A stretch of 64,000 nucleotides of DNA from Candidatus Fimadaptatus faecigallinarum (GTDB taxonomy: Bacteria; Bacillota; Clostridia; Christensenellales; Aristaeellaceae). Of this stretch, positions 1 to 9,051 are shown piece by piece; position 1 is the first letter of the stretch, and every line of letters begins with the position of its first letter. Made by a program: the position numbers and the translations under genes. The notes under the pieces were generated by a model. It was not told the DNA's origin and did not search any database. It was given only the letters and a program-made list of their open reading frames with translations. The stretch spans positions 1 through 64,000 of the forward strand of contig DVNK01000024.1 in assembly GCA_018714445.1 (NCBI GenBank), in the 5' to 3' direction.

Positions 1-92
1 GCCTGGTTTCTTTCTGGTTGTGTTGATGTATTTATATTCGACGTGAGGGCTGCCTTTTCCTTTTGGTTTTTTCGGTTCTTTTCGGTTTTTTC
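1..92. other. T-rich leading stretch without a recognisable gene
   Basis: The first 90 bases are unusually T-rich for this GC-rich window and contain repeated short runs of the form TTCGGTT followed by T tracts. I see no start codon with a ribosome binding site and no coding signal. It lies downstream of the minus-strand GH4 gene, beyond its terminator, so it is probably the end of the preceding intergenic region. Confidence 0.4.
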
Positions 93-128
93 AAAAAAGT
101 GACCGTTGACTGAGGTTTGTCAACGGTC
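93..128 (-). terminator. Intrinsic terminator of the GH4 gene
   Basis: A perfect 10-bp stem (GACCGTTGAC at 101-110 pairing with 119-128) with an 8-base loop is followed, on the minus strand, by a run of six T (plus-strand A run at 93-98). It sits about 60 bases beyond the stop of the minus-strand GH4 gene. Confidence 0.8.
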
Positions 129-130
129 TG

Positions 131-166
131 AAAGCGCGCATGGGGCAATTGCTCCATGCGCGCTTT
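131..166. other. Second perfect inverted repeat behind the GH4 gene
   Basis: A 13-bp perfect inverted repeat (131-143 with 154-166; loop of 10 bases) lies between the GH4 stop codon and the terminator at 93-128. It has only a short T tract on either side, so it may be an mRNA 3'-end stabilising stem or a weaker first terminator. Confidence 0.55.
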
Positions 167-187
167 GCTGTTCAGGCAGGCGTCGGA

Positions 188-1705
188 TCACTTCTTTGCG
201 GCGGGGCGCTCCTTGGCCTTATCGGCCTCGGCGGCGTTCCGGCGTGCGGCCTCCTTGTTGGCGGCCATCTCTTCGACGGTCTTGGTGTGCAGGCGTGCGG
301 CGCCCTGGGTGATGATCGGGGGTATCAGCGTGCCGTCGGCCTCGGCCTTGGCCCAGCGCTGCTTGGCGCGCTCGATTTCGTCGGCGTACTGGGGCAGCCA
401 TTCGGCCTCGGCGATCAGCATCTCATCGACCATCTGCCATATCTCGGGCGGATTGCAGACCGCGCCGACCAGCGGGTCCATCATCATGGCCTGGCGCAGC
501 AGCATTATGTCGGCGTGCACTGCGGCCTCGACGGCCAGGCGTTGCACGGTGATATTGCTCAGGCACGCGGCGGCGCAGCCCATCGGCAGGTCGCCTATGC
601 GCGGTATGTTGATGCCGTGGGTGTCGACGTAGCCCGGCACCTCGACTATGCAGTCCTCGGGCAGGTTGGTTATGCAGCCGTGGTTGACGACGTTGAAGTG
701 GCCACGGTACAGGCGGCCGGTCTCCAGCGACTCGATGATGTAGCTGCCGTGCTCCTGGGAGCGCTCCTCGGGCACGAACTTCATCGGCGGCTCCTTCATC
801 CAGTTCGGGAAATCGGTCTCGAACCAGTTGCGGCCATCGGTGCACACGCGCAGGTATCCGCCGGTCTCGCCGTTTATCCACACGCCCAGGTCGATCCAGT
901 CCTTGATCTCATCGGTGCGCTTGCGGTACCACGGCACGTATTCGCTCAGATGGCCGTTGGACTCGGTCGAGAAGTAGCCGAAGCGCTTCATCATGTCTAT
1001 GCGCACCTTTTCGGTCTGGGCTATTTCGGGGTCGGCCTCGAGCGCGGCCAGCAGTTTGCCGTTGAGTTCCTCGCCGTTGTGCTTGACGGATATGTACCAG
1101 GTCATGTGGTTTATGCCGGCGCAGATTATGTCGATGTCCTTCTGCTCATAGCCCAGCGCCTTGGCGATCAGATGATGGCCGCCCTGCACGCCGTGGCACA
1201 GGCCCACCGTGGGCACGCCGCCGTACTTGTTGCAGTACCAGGTGACCATCGCGTTGGGGTTGGAGTAGTTGAGCATCATGCAGCCGGGCGCGGCGACCTC
1301 GCGTATGTCGCGGCAGAAGCCTTCCAGCGCTGCGATGTCGCGCTGGCCGTACATGATGCCGCCGGCGCACAGCGTGTCGCCGACGCACTGGTCGACGCCA
1401 TACTTTAGCGGTATCTCGACGTCCTTCTGGAACGCCTCGAGCATGCCTATGCGCACGCAGTTGACGACGTAGTTGGCGCCCTTGAACGCCTCACGGCGAT
1501 CGAGCGTGGCGTGGATCTTGATGTCAAGGCCGTTGGCGTCGATATCGCGCTGGCACAGCTGATAGACCATGTCCAGATTGTGCGGGTTTATGTCGGTAAA
1601 GGACACCTCGATGTCGTGGAACTCGGGCACGGTCAGTATGTCCGAGAGCAGCTTGCGCGTGAACCCTATCGAGCCCGCGCCGATGAATGCGATCTTTATC
1701 GCCAT
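188..1705 (-). CDS. GH4 family glycoside hydrolase (alpha-galactosidase/alpha-glucosidase type)
   Basis: A cytoplasmic family 4 glycosidase, which uses NAD+ and a divalent metal for a redox-assisted elimination that cleaves a glycosidic bond. The 505-residue protein starts with a Rossmann motif (GAGSIG near residues 9-14). It has the SNPNAM segment near residue 148, and Cys170-His171 followed by His200, matching the Cys and His that bind the metal in the family. The C-terminus is Lys/Ala/Glu-rich and low in complexity. The gene is divergent from an AraC-type regulator, the usual arrangement for sugar-responsive control, and galT lies at 60 kb, which would suit alpha-galactoside use. Family members act on alpha-galactosides, alpha-glucosides, phosphoglucosides or glucuronides; sequence reading alone does not settle the substrate. 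Confidence 0.88.
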   Translation of the reverse strand: MAIKIAFIGAGSIGFTRKLLSDILTVPEFHDIEVSFTDINPHNLDMVYQLCQRDIDANGLDIKIHATLDRREAFKGANYVVNCVRIGMLEAFQKDVEIPLKYGVDQCVGDTLCAGGIMYGQRDIAALEGFCRDIREVAAPGCMMLNYSNPNAMVTWYCNKYGGVPTVGLCHGVQGGHHLIAKALGYEQKDIDIICAGINHMTWYISVKHNGEELNGKLLAALEADPEIAQTEKVRIDMMKRFGYFSTESNGHLSEYVPWYRKRTDEIKDWIDLGVWINGETGGYLRVCTDGRNWFETDFPNWMKEPPMKFVPEERSQEHGSYIIESLETGRLYRGHFNVVNHGCITNLPEDCIVEVPGYVDTHGINIPRIGDLPMGCAAACLSNITVQRLAVEAAVHADIMLLRQAMMMDPLVGAVCNPPEIWQMVDEMLIAEAEWLPQYADEIERAKQRWAKAEADGTLIPPIITQGAARLHTKTVEEMAANKEAARRNAAEADKAKERPAAKK

Positions 1706-1844
1706 ATTGCACGCTCCTTTTCGGTATGATATCTGAGCTGATTATAGCACCGGACATTGTTAAGCGTGGAAGGATTATTGATATTGAGCGTCGAATTGTA
1801 ATGAATATGGATAAAATTACTGCGCCGGTGGAGGACGTTAGGCC
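1706..1844. promoter_or_regulatory. Divergent control region between GH4 and araC-type genes
   Basis: This 139-base AT-richer gap separates two divergent genes. On the minus strand a TATAAT at 1741-1746 lies about 36 bases upstream of the GH4 start and is a likely -10 box, but no good -35 is in register, which would fit an activator-dependent promoter. The AraC-type protein encoded on the other side is the obvious candidate activator. A GGAGGA sequence near 1829-1834 serves the plus-strand gene. Confidence 0.5.
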
Positions 1845-2756
1845 ATGCTGTATTCAAGCGAGGCGTATGCGCGGGGCATGTGGCCCCGGGTCAACGCATA
1901 CTACTCAAAGACATATCTGGGATATGACATGCCGCTGCACTGGCATGTCAATGCCGAGGTCATGTACGTGTTCAGCGGCGAGTGCGTGGTGGACGTGGAG
2001 CCGGACGGGGAAGCGGCGTTTGCGCACCCGATGCGCGCGGGCGACTTCATATTCCTCAATGCGCGCGTGCGCCACAGGTTGAGCGTGGACGGCGACGCGC
2101 AGTGCACGATGCTCAATGTCGAGTTCACGCTTGCGCCGGCGGAGGGCATGTTTACGCTGGCGCAGTTGCGGGCCGGGTCGCCGGACTATGCCTGGTTTGT
2201 GGCGTTGGGGCGGGACTGGTGCGTGGGCAGCGACCTGCGCGGCGAACTGTTTAAGGCCATGGACGCGGTGGTGTCCGGGTTGGAGACCGACCGCGACGCC
2301 ACCGCGCTGCGCCATGCCGAGATGGCGATACTGCTGATGCAGTTGAGTCGCGCCGTGCGCGAAGGGCTGCAAAAGCCGGGCGCAACGCTGTATGTGCGGC
2401 GCGCGGCGGGCTTCATACGCCAGAGCCATACCCGGCCGCTGTCACTTAAGCAGGTCGCGGCCAAGGTGGGCATATCGCAGGGGCATCTGGCGCGGCTGTT
2501 CCGCGCCGAGACCGGCCAGACGATCGCCGGATATATAGCGCGCGTGCGCATCGACCATGCCGCAGTGCTGCTGGAGCGCTCGCGGCTGAGCGTGACCGAC
2601 ATAGCCGCGCAGGTGGGATTTAATACGCGCCAGCAGTTCGGCGTGGCGTTCAAGCGGCGCTATGGGCTGACGCCGGGCGAGTACCGCATAAAGCGCCGCT
2701 CCAACAGCTACCCGCAGGTGCAGCGGCGCGTGCTCGAATACCCGCCCGGCGACTGA
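1845..2756 (+). CDS. AraC family transcriptional regulator with cupin sensor
   Basis: A 303-residue one-component regulator. Residues about 20-100 form a cupin-like ligand pocket (PLHWH, then GDFIFLN and RHRL), and the C-terminal 100 residues hold two helix-turn-helix motifs: first around KQVAAKVGISQGHLARLFR, second around SVTDIAAQVGFNTRQQFGVA, ending with the typical GLTPGEYR. The start is ATG at 1845, behind GGAGGA with about ten bases between. It is divergent from the GH4 glycosidase and most likely controls it in response to the sugar. The effector is unknown. It ends just before a terminator that it shares in opposite orientation with the next gene. Confidence 0.88.
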   Translation: MLYSSEAYARGMWPRVNAYYSKTYLGYDMPLHWHVNAEVMYVFSGECVVDVEPDGEAAFAHPMRAGDFIFLNARVRHRLSVDGDAQCTMLNVEFTLAPAEGMFTLAQLRAGSPDYAWFVALGRDWCVGSDLRGELFKAMDAVVSGLETDRDATALRHAEMAILLMQLSRAVREGLQKPGATLYVRRAAGFIRQSHTRPLSLKQVAAKVGISQGHLARLFRAETGQTIAGYIARVRIDHAAVLLERSRLSVTDIAAQVGFNTRQQFGVAFKRRYGLTPGEYRIKRRSNSYPQVQRRVLEYPPGD

Positions 2757-2768
2757 CGCCGCATAAAT

Positions 2769-2814
2769 AAAAAAACGGGCGCGCCCTGGCCCGGGGAAGG
2801 CTCAGGCGCGCCCG
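2769..2814 (-). terminator. Terminator of the secreted protein gene, possibly bidirectional
   Basis: A GC-rich stem of about 12 bp (2776-2788 with 2803-2814, one bulge) is followed on the minus strand by seven T (plus A run 2769-2775). It ends the minus-strand gene at 2872 and may also stop the convergent AraC gene, since the plus side is followed by CTTGTTT. Confidence 0.8.
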
Positions 2815-2871
2815 CTTGTTTATGCGCGAGGGAGAATCGCGCTGACTGCGCTTGGGATTGGCGGAGTTGGA

Positions 2872-3699
2872 TTACTCAGCAGTCGTGGTGTCTTCGGTCG
2901 TGGTGTCTTCGGTAGCAGCGCTGTCGGTCGCAGTGCTGTCGGTCGCAGTGCTGTCGGTTGCGGTGCTGTCGGTTGTGGTGCTGTCGGCCGCAGCGTCGGT
3001 GCCCTCGGCTTCGTCAGCGTTGGCGACGTACGGAGTTATGCTGCTGGGCGTGTTCGCGTCGGCTATCGCTATCGTCGACAGTATGGAAGCCGCGGTGTCG
3101 GGCAGGGTCTCCACGGTGCCGCCGAACTGGAACTCGATGTAGCCGCCGTGAATGGCGTCAGGCATGCAGTAGGTATAGGTCGAGTTGACGACCTCGGAAT
3201 ACGCTACGAACAACACGTTGTTTATCAGCGTGACCCTGACGTCGGAATACGCCGTATTGGCGCTGAGCTCGGTCATCAGCTCGTCGATGGACGTAGCCTC
3301 GCTGGTCTTGTGGGTTATGGTCAGCATTACGTCGGGATCAGACATCACCTTGACGACGCCGGCTGCGCTCTGATCCTCGGTCAGCTCCTGCTCGGTCCAA
3401 CCGGCGGGCATGCTGAGCTGGAAGTTGTCGTCGTCGAACTGTACCGGTGTGGATTCGGCGCCGGTTGCGGTATCGCTAGGCAGAACCGTTATGTCGTATA
3501 TCGGATTGCCGCCTTCGGTCGTGCCGACCGGTTCGGGTTCGGCCGCGAAACTGCTGTCGGTAGCCGTGGCATCAGTGGCGGTACCCACGACCTGCTCGGT
3601 CGCTTCAGGCGCGGTAGCGTCGGTCGTATCGTCAGCCAGCGCGAACACAGGCATCGCGGCCATCATCGAAGCTATAATTACGGAAGTTATCTTTTTCAT
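2872..3699 (-). CDS. Secreted or lipoprotein-like protein with Thr/Asp/Ser repeat tail
   Basis: No named family recognised. The protein (275 residues from the ATG at 3699) begins with a signal peptide (MKKITSVIIASMMAAMPVFALA). A central region of about 140 residues (PVQFDDDNFQLSMPAGWTE onward) resembles the compact globular domains of small exported proteins. The last 50 residues are low-complexity, built from five-residue units of the type TATDS, then TTEDT units. An in-frame GTG at 3708 also exists, but AGGA lies ten bases before the ATG and only one base before the GTG, so the ATG is chosen. The acidic Thr/Asp tail resembles wall-spanning or O-glycosylated linkers; that is inference. Confidence 0.6.
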   Translation of the reverse strand: MKKITSVIIASMMAAMPVFALADDTTDATAPEATEQVVGTATDATATDSSFAAEPEPVGTTEGGNPIYDITVLPSDTATGAESTPVQFDDDNFQLSMPAGWTEQELTEDQSAAGVVKVMSDPDVMLTITHKTSEATSIDELMTELSANTAYSDVRVTLINNVLFVAYSEVVNSTYTYCMPDAIHGGYIEFQFGGTVETLPDTAASILSTIAIADANTPSSITPYVANADEAEGTDAAADSTTTDSTATDSTATDSTATDSAATEDTTTEDTTTAE

Positions 3700-3978
3700 A
3701 TATGACACGTCCTTTCCTTGTCCTTACAGGCCCTGTCTTCCGGGTGCAGACATATTGTAGCGCCAGATTGCGTTGCTGCGGTGGCAAATGTTTAAACAAA
3801 CTGCGCATATCCGATGAACAATCTCGGGCAAAATTGGCAGGAAAAGGTGTGCATATGGCATCAAAAGTGTGGCATAACTCATAATGCAGACAATAATATG
3901 GAAGGGTTTCACCGCGCGGCGCAGCAGCGGCGCGCGGGCCCGGCCCCACAAAAGACCAACTATAAACCAATAATATGC
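3700..3978. other. Intergenic region between divergent secreted-protein gene and secA
   Basis: About 280 bases upstream of both divergent genes. It contains a direct AT-rich patch near 3830-3905 but no ORF with a ribosome binding site. Apart from the secA promoter just downstream I see no further element I can name. Confidence 0.4.
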
Positions 3979-4007
3979 TTGCAGGCTTTACGCGCGGATG
4001 CTAAACT
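3979..4007 (+). promoter_or_regulatory. Probable secA promoter
   Basis: TTGCAG at 3979-3984 and TAAACT at 4002-4007 are separated by 17 bases, a good sigma-A-type match about 60 bases upstream of the secA start. Confidence 0.6.
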
Positions 4008-4069
4008 ATCATCATGTTGATTAGCGCGGGTACGCGCCGGTTTATATATGACAGTCTGGAGGACTTGTG

Positions 4070-6766
4070 ATGTTCGAATTTTTAAAGAAGCTGCTGGCGG
4101 GCTCCAACGAGGCCGAAGTCAAAAAGCTGATGAAGACCGTCGAGCAGATAAACGCGCTGGAGCCGCAGACGCGCGCGCTCAGCGACGACCAGCTCCGAGC
4201 CAAGACGGATGAGTTCCGCGCAAGGCTGGGCCAGGGCAGCACGCTGGACGAGATACTGCCCGAGGCATTTGCGGTGGTGCGCGAGGCCACGTCGCGCGTG
4301 CTGGGCAAGCGCCATTTCGACGTGCAGCTGATAGGCGGCATAGTGCTGCATCAGGGCCGCATAGCCGAGATGAAGACCGGCGAGGGCAAGACCCAGACCG
4401 CGGTGTTGGCGGCGTACCTGAACGCGCTGCCCGGCAAGGGCGTGCATATAGTCACCGTCAACGACTACCTGGCCAAATACCAGGGCGAGTGGATGGGCAA
4501 GGTATTCAATTACCTGGGCATGAGCGTGGGATTGATACTGCACGACATGCCCAATGAGCAGCGGAAGAAGTCCTACGCCGCCGACGTGACTTACGGCACC
4601 AACAACGAGTTCGGATTCGACTACCTGCGCGACAACATGGTGATATACGCCAATCAGCGCGTGCAGCGCGAGCTGAACTTTGCGATAGTGGACGAGGTCG
4701 ACTCGATATTGATAGACGAGGCGCGCACCCCGCTTATCATATCGGGCCGCGGAGACAAGCCCACCGAGATGTACGCAATCGCCGACCGATTTGTAAAGGG
4801 CTTGAAGGACGAGGTCGACTACACCCGCGACGAAAAGCTGAAGGCGGTCAACTTTACCGAAGAGGGCGCGGCCAAGGCTGAGCGCCACTTCAACGTCGAA
4901 AACCTCTCCGACATAGCCAATACCGAACTGAACCACTACCTCATACAGGCGCTCAAGGCCAATACCATGATGAAGCGCGACGTCGACTACGTGGTGCGCG
5001 ACGGCGAGGTCATAATAGTCGACGAGTTCACCGGGCGACTGATGACCGGCCGGCGCTACTCCGACGGACTGCACCAGGCGATTGAGGCCAAGGAAGGCGT
5101 CAAGGTCGCGCGCGAGAACCGCACGCTGGCCACGATAACGTTCCAGAACTACTTCCGCATGTACCACAAGCTCTCGGGCATGACCGGTACCGCCAAGACC
5201 GAAGAGGAGGAGTTCCGCGGCATATATCAGTTGGACGTCGTGCAGATACCTACCAACCGGCCCATGATACGCGTCGACAAGAACGACCTGCTGTTCAAGT
5301 CGGTTGCGGGCAAGTATAAGACGCTCTGCGACGAGATCGTGCGCATTCATAAGACCGGTCAGCCGATACTGGTGGGCACCGTGTCGGTCGAAAAGTCCGA
5401 GATAATTTCTAACATGCTAAACCAGCGCGGCGTAAAGCATGTCGTGCTCAACGCCAAATACCACGAGCGCGAAGCCGAAATCGTCGCTCAGGCCGGCAAG
5501 GAAGGCGCGGTCACGATAGCCACCAACATGGCCGGCCGCGGCACCGATATACTGCTGGGCGGCAATCCCGAATTCCTGGCGCGCAGCGAGATGCGCCGGA
5601 TGCAGTACTCCGACGAGCTGATTGAAGAGGCCTCGGGCGGCAACGAAAACGTGTCCGACGAGGTCAAGGCCGCGCGCGAAGTGTGGCATGAGCTGCTGGC
5701 CAAGTACAAGCGCGACACCGACGCCGCGCATGACCGCGTGGTCAAGTTGGGCGGCCTGATGATAATCGGCACCGAGCGCCACGAGTCGCGCCGCATAGAT
5801 AATCAGCTGCGCGGGCGCGCCGGACGCCAGGGCGACCCGGGCTGTTCGCAGTTCTTCGTGTCGTTTGAGGACGACCTGCTCCGGCTGTTCGGCTCGGATC
5901 GCATAAAGCCGATGGTCGATAAGCTGATAACCGACGAGGGTACCGCGCTCGAGCACAGCGCGCTGTCCCGCCAGATAGAAAACGCCCAAAAGCACGTCGA
6001 AGGCCGCAACTATGAGATGCGTAAGCATGTGCTCCAGTACGACGACGTGATGAACACGCAGCGCAACGTGATATACGGCCAGCGCCGCGCGGTGCTCGAC
6101 GGCGTGGACATACACGACAACATCATGCAGATGATAGACGTCATCATCCGCGACTCGTGCACGCTGCAGATCGCCGAAAAGGCCGACCCGATGGACTGGG
6201 ATGTAAAGGGCCTGGGCGAGTATCTGGAGCGCGTGTGCCTCAAGCCCGGCCAGGTGCAGCAGGCGTTTGAGAACCTGACCACCATGACCCGCGAGGGCAT
6301 GATCGAGGCGCTGATCAAGATGGCGCGCGACTTCTACGCCGAGCGCGAGGAGTACGTAAAGGAAGCCGGCGCCGACATGCGCGAGATAGAGCGCGTGGTG
6401 CTGCTGGGCGCGGTCGATCGCCGCTGGATGGATCACATAGACGCTATGGATCGCCTGCGCGAGGGCATAGGCCTGCGCGCCTACGGCCATCGCGACCCGA
6501 TAGTCGAGTACAAGACGGAAGGCTATCAGATGTTCGAGGAAATGATACATCTGATACAGGAGGATACGCTCAGACGGCTGTACTTCTTCGAACTGCAGCG
6601 CGCGCCCGAGCGCAAGCAGGTGGCCCAGCCGGTGGCGACGAATGCCGACTCCGCGCCTGCCACGCGCGCACCGGTCCGCGCTCAGAAGAAGGTCGGGCGC
6701 AACGATCCCTGTCCCTGCGGCAGCGGCAAGAAGTATAAGAACTGCTGTGGCCGTGACGTCGGCTAG
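4070..6766 (+). CDS. secA: Preprotein translocase ATPase SecA
   Basis: The motor ATPase that drives unfolded preproteins through the SecYEG channel. At 898 residues it has normal full length. Walker A (MKTGEGKTQ) lies near residue 105, the [16 protein letters not shown] segment (NBD1) near 210, NBD2 motifs such as [10 protein letters not shown] near 490, and the tail ends in the zinc-binding SEC-C motif [14 protein letters not shown]. The start is the ATG at 4070: GGAGGA at 4058-4063 is six bases upstream, whereas the overlapping GTG at 4067 would be too close. prfB follows after 54 bases, an order common in Firmicutes, suggesting co-transcription. Ile codons are mostly ATA. Confidence 0.97.
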   Translation: MFEFLKKLLAGSNEAEVKKLMKTVEQINALEPQTRALSDDQLRAKTDEFRARLGQGSTLDEILPEAFAVVREATSRVLGKRHFDVQLIGGIVLHQGRIAEMKTGEGKTQTAVLAAYLNALPGKGVHIVTVNDYLAKYQGEWMGKVFNYLGMSVGLILHDMPNEQRKKSYAADVTYGTNNEFGFDYLRDNMVIYANQRVQRELNFAIVDEVDSILIDEARTPLIISGRGDKPTEMYAIADRFVKGLKDEVDYTRDEKLKAVNFTEEGAAKAERHFNVENLSDIANTELNHYLIQALKANTMMKRDVDYVVRDGEVIIVDEFTGRLMTGRRYSDGLHQAIEAKEGVKVARENRTLATITFQNYFRMYHKLSGMTGTAKTEEEEFRGIYQLDVVQIPTNRPMIRVDKNDLLFKSVAGKYKTLCDEIVRIHKTGQPILVGTVSVEKSEIISNMLNQRGVKHVVLNAKYHEREAEIVAQAGKEGAVTIATNMAGRGTDILLGGNPEFLARSEMRRMQYSDELIEEASGGNENVSDEVKAAREVWHELLAKYKRDTDAAHDRVVKLGGLMIIGTERHESRRIDNQLRGRAGRQGDPGCSQFFVSFEDDLLRLFGSDRIKPMVDKLITDEGTALEHSALSRQIENAQKHVEGRNYEMRKHVLQYDDVMNTQRNVIYGQRRAVLDGVDIHDNIMQMIDVIIRDSCTLQIAEKADPMDWDVKGLGEYLERVCLKPGQVQQAFENLTTMTREGMIEALIKMARDFYAEREEYVKEAGADMREIERVVLLGAVDRRWMDHIDAMDRLREGIGLRAYGHRDPIVEYKTEGYQMFEEMIHLIQEDTLRRLYFFELQRAPERKQVAQPVATNADSAPATRAPVRAQKKVGRNDPCPCGSGKKYKNCCGRDVG

Positions 6767-6820
6767 CACGGCGTCGCGCGCGATATATACAAAATCCATA
6801 TTTTGAAGGGGATGATTTTT

Positions 6821-7943
6821 GTGATAGAGTTTGAGCAGCATCGCACAGACCTGACCCGCATCCGGGAACTTATCGCAGAGGCAGGTGAGTCACTTTGACG
6901 TCGCCAAGTTGAAGCGCGACAAAGAAGAACTCGAAGCCGAAATGAGCGCGCCCGGATTCTGGGACGACCTTAACCACGCTCAGTCCGTAAACAAGCACAT
7001 GAAGTCGGTCGAAAATAAGCTCAATCATTTCGACCACCTGAACCGCTCGGCCGACGACGTCGAAGCCATGATTGAACTGGGCGACGCCGACGACGACGCC
7101 GATCTCGAACACGAGTGCGCCGAGGAGATAAAGCGCATATACAAGGAACTCGACGAGATCCGCCTGACCACGCTGCTAAATGGCGAGTACGACATGAACG
7201 ACGCGCTGTTGAGCCTGCATGCCGGCGCGGGCGGCACCGAGGCCCAGGACTGGACGCAGATGCTCTACCGGATGTACACCTACTACTGCCAGAAGCACGG
7301 CTTCGAACTCAAGGAGATGGACCTGCTGGACGGCGACGAGGCCGGAATAAAGTCGGTCACGTTCCAGGTGTCGGGCGAGTATGCTTACGGCTTCCTGAAG
7401 TGCGAGCGCGGCGTGCACCGGCTGGTGCGCATATCGCCGTTCGACTCGAACGCACGGCGGCACACCTCGTTTGCGTCGCTGGACGTGGCGCCGATAATCG
7501 ACGAGGACTCGAGCGCGCTGTTCAGCATGGAGGATGTGCGCGTGGATACCTACCGCGCCAGCGGCAAGGGCGGTCAGCACGTCAACCGTACCGACTCGGC
7601 TGTGCGCATGACGCATCTGCCCACCGGCATAGTCGTGCAGTGCCAGTCCGAGCGTTCGCAGATACAGAACCGTGAGACCTGTATAAAGATGTTGACGGCA
7701 AAACTCGCCGAGCGGCGCGAACAGGAGCGCCAGGAACTGCTCTCCGACGTCAAGGGCGAGCTCAAGAAGATCGAGTGGGGCAGCCAGATACGCTCGTATG
7801 TGTTCCAGCCGTATACCCTGGTCAAGGACCATCGCACCGACTACGAGGTCGGCAACATACAAAGCGTTATGGATGGCGACCTGGACGGGTTCATAACCGC
7901 ATACCTGCAAAAGGCCGCGGCCAAGAAGCCGGACGACGAATGA
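6821..7943 (+). CDS. prfB: Peptide chain release factor 2, read through a programmed +1 frameshift
   Basis: RF2 ends translation at UGA and UAA. The gene is in two frames: 25 codons from GTG 6821 run into an in-frame TGA at 6896-6898, and the rest continues in the +1 frame to 7943. After a +1 shift on CTT (6893-6895) the product is 374 residues. In this numbering the peptidyl-hydrolysis motif GGQ falls at 250-252 and the stop-codon-reading SPF tripeptide at 205-207, exactly the positions known for E. coli RF2, which supports both the start and the shift. AAGGGG at 6806-6811 is nine bases before the GTG; an in-frame ATG at 6812 is too close to it. Located directly after secA. Confidence 0.95.
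6882..6899 (+). promoter_or_regulatory. prfB: prfB autoregulatory +1 frameshift site
   Basis: The site reads AGGTGAG, TCA, CTT, TGA, C. CTT-TGA-C is the classic RF2 slippery site: when RF2 is scarce, the ribosome pauses at the UGA and slips +1. The upstream AGGTGAG resembles the internal Shine-Dalgarno that stimulates shifting. As in E. coli, the stop is codon 26. Confidence 0.93.
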
Positions 7944-7953
7944 GCGGCAGTGA

Positions 7954-8140
7954 ATGCGCCGGATGACGGGTGTGCGGCGGTGACACGCCGGACGGCGGGT
8001 GCGCAGCGGTGACATGCCGGACGGCGTGCGCGCAGCAGCGACATGCCGTCCAGCAGGTGTGCAGCAATAACATGCCGGCCGGCGAGTACGCATCAATGAC
8101 ACGCCGAACGGTGGGTGCGCGGCGTGAATGCGCCAAACGG
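7954..8140. repeat. Degenerate 29-bp tandem repeats behind prfB
   Basis: Six imperfect copies begin at 7954 (31 bp), 7985, 8014, 8043, 8072 and 8101 (27 bp), with a partial seventh at 8128. A typical unit runs from ATGCCGGACGG to CAGCGAC. Four copies are exactly 29 bp. The copies differ by substitutions rather than indels, so the array looks old. No matching open frame or hairpin unit is evident, and no gene starts inside it. Confidence 0.8.
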
Positions 8141-8370
8141 TTATGTAGCGTACTCATTTGAGCCGAGCGCGGCTGAACGATGGCGCGGGCGGCGCAAGTA
8201 TCATTGCGCCGGGTGAGAGCGCGCCGCGCGCCGGTGCAACGGGAGCGCCCGTGCCGCGCGCCTAATCGGCGATAGTGCAATAATAAATGAGATCAGATCG
8301 CGCGCCGCTGCGGGACGGGGCTGATAAGCCCGGCGCCCGGGCGGCGCGTGGCATTTAAGGAGGTCGAAGC
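8141..8370. other. Spacer between the repeat array and the DUF1461-type gene
   Basis: GC-rich sequence with several short GCGC palindromes. Nothing in it supports a gene. AAGGAGG at 8358-8364 is the ribosome binding site of the next gene. Confidence 0.4.
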
Positions 8371-9051
8371 GTGAGGGCGAGGACGTTTGGCGCGGTAGGT
8401 GCGCTGGCGCTGCAAGTGCTGCTGGTGCTGGCGATGCTGTTTGCGGTGACATTTGACAGGGCGTATTATTTGAGCGAGTATGAGCGCCTGGGCGTATACG
8501 AGAGCTGCGGCGCGGACGCTGTGACGCTCGAACGCGCGACCGACATACTGCTGGAATACCTGCGCGGCCGCGCGGACGGCCTTAGCGGCCAGGGCGTGAT
8601 CGACGGCGAGCTGCGCGACATATTCGGCGCGGATGAACGCGCGCATATGGTTGATGTGAAGCAGCTGTTTGAGCTGGCGCTGGTGGTCATGCTGTGCGCG
8701 GGTGTGGTGGCGATAGCGAGCGCGCTGCTGGCGGGGCGCGACCGGCGGCGCACGGCGCAAGGCGCGCTGATAGGCATGGGCGTGTTTGCGGCGCTGCTGG
8801 CTGCGGCGGGGATATGGTGCGCGTTGGATTTCAATTCGGCGTTCAACGCGTTTCATGGACTGCTGTTTGACAATGGGCTGTGGATAATGGATCCCGCGAC
8901 GCAGTTCATGATACGCATGTTCCCATCGGAGTTCTTTGCGGGCATGGGGCTGCGCATAGCGCTGTATACCGGAGCGGGCATGGTTGCCCAGGCGGTGATA
9001 TACGGCTTTTGCGGGTTTTACGGGAGGAATAAGTCACATGACATACACTGA
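8371..9051 (+). CDS. TIGR01906/DUF1461-type integral membrane protein
   Basis: A 226-residue membrane protein of unknown function with the layout of the DUF1461 (TIGR01906) family. An N-terminal membrane segment (residues about 8-28) is followed by an outside loop with the aromatic-rich RAYYLSEYERLG. Then come segments near 100-118 and 128-148, a conserved-looking stretch FHGLLFDNGLWIMDP, and a last segment near 190-215. It starts at GTG 8371, seven bases behind AAGGAGG. Its end overlaps the tsaD start by 14 bases, so the two are translated from one mRNA. The family is often found beside housekeeping genes in Firmicutes without an assigned role. Confidence 0.75.
   Translation: MRARTFGAVGALALQVLLVLAMLFAVTFDRAYYLSEYERLGVYESCGADAVTLERATDILLEYLRGRADGLSGQGVIDGELRDIFGADERAHMVDVKQLFELALVVMLCAGVVAIASALLAGRDRRRTAQGALIGMGVFAALLAAAGIWCALDFNSAFNAFHGLLFDNGLWIMDPATQFMIRMFPSEFFAGMGLRIALYTGAGMVAQAVIYGFCGFYGRNKSHDIH

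Noticed and set aside
4082-5350. Long open frames opposite or inside strong genes (also 140-1408 plus, 5417-6841 minus, 15681-17309 minus, 18102-20243 minus, 24402-25937 minus, 39507-40181 plus)
   Set aside because: They are shadows created by GC-rich codon bias of secA, the GH4 gene, fumC, hdrA, frdA and the methyltransferase: low-complexity translations, no family match, no ribosome binding site.
6821-6898. prfB as a frameshifted pseudogene
   Set aside because: The in-frame stop is the conserved regulatory CTT-TGA-C site at codon 26, and the full-length product keeps all motifs at their normal positions.
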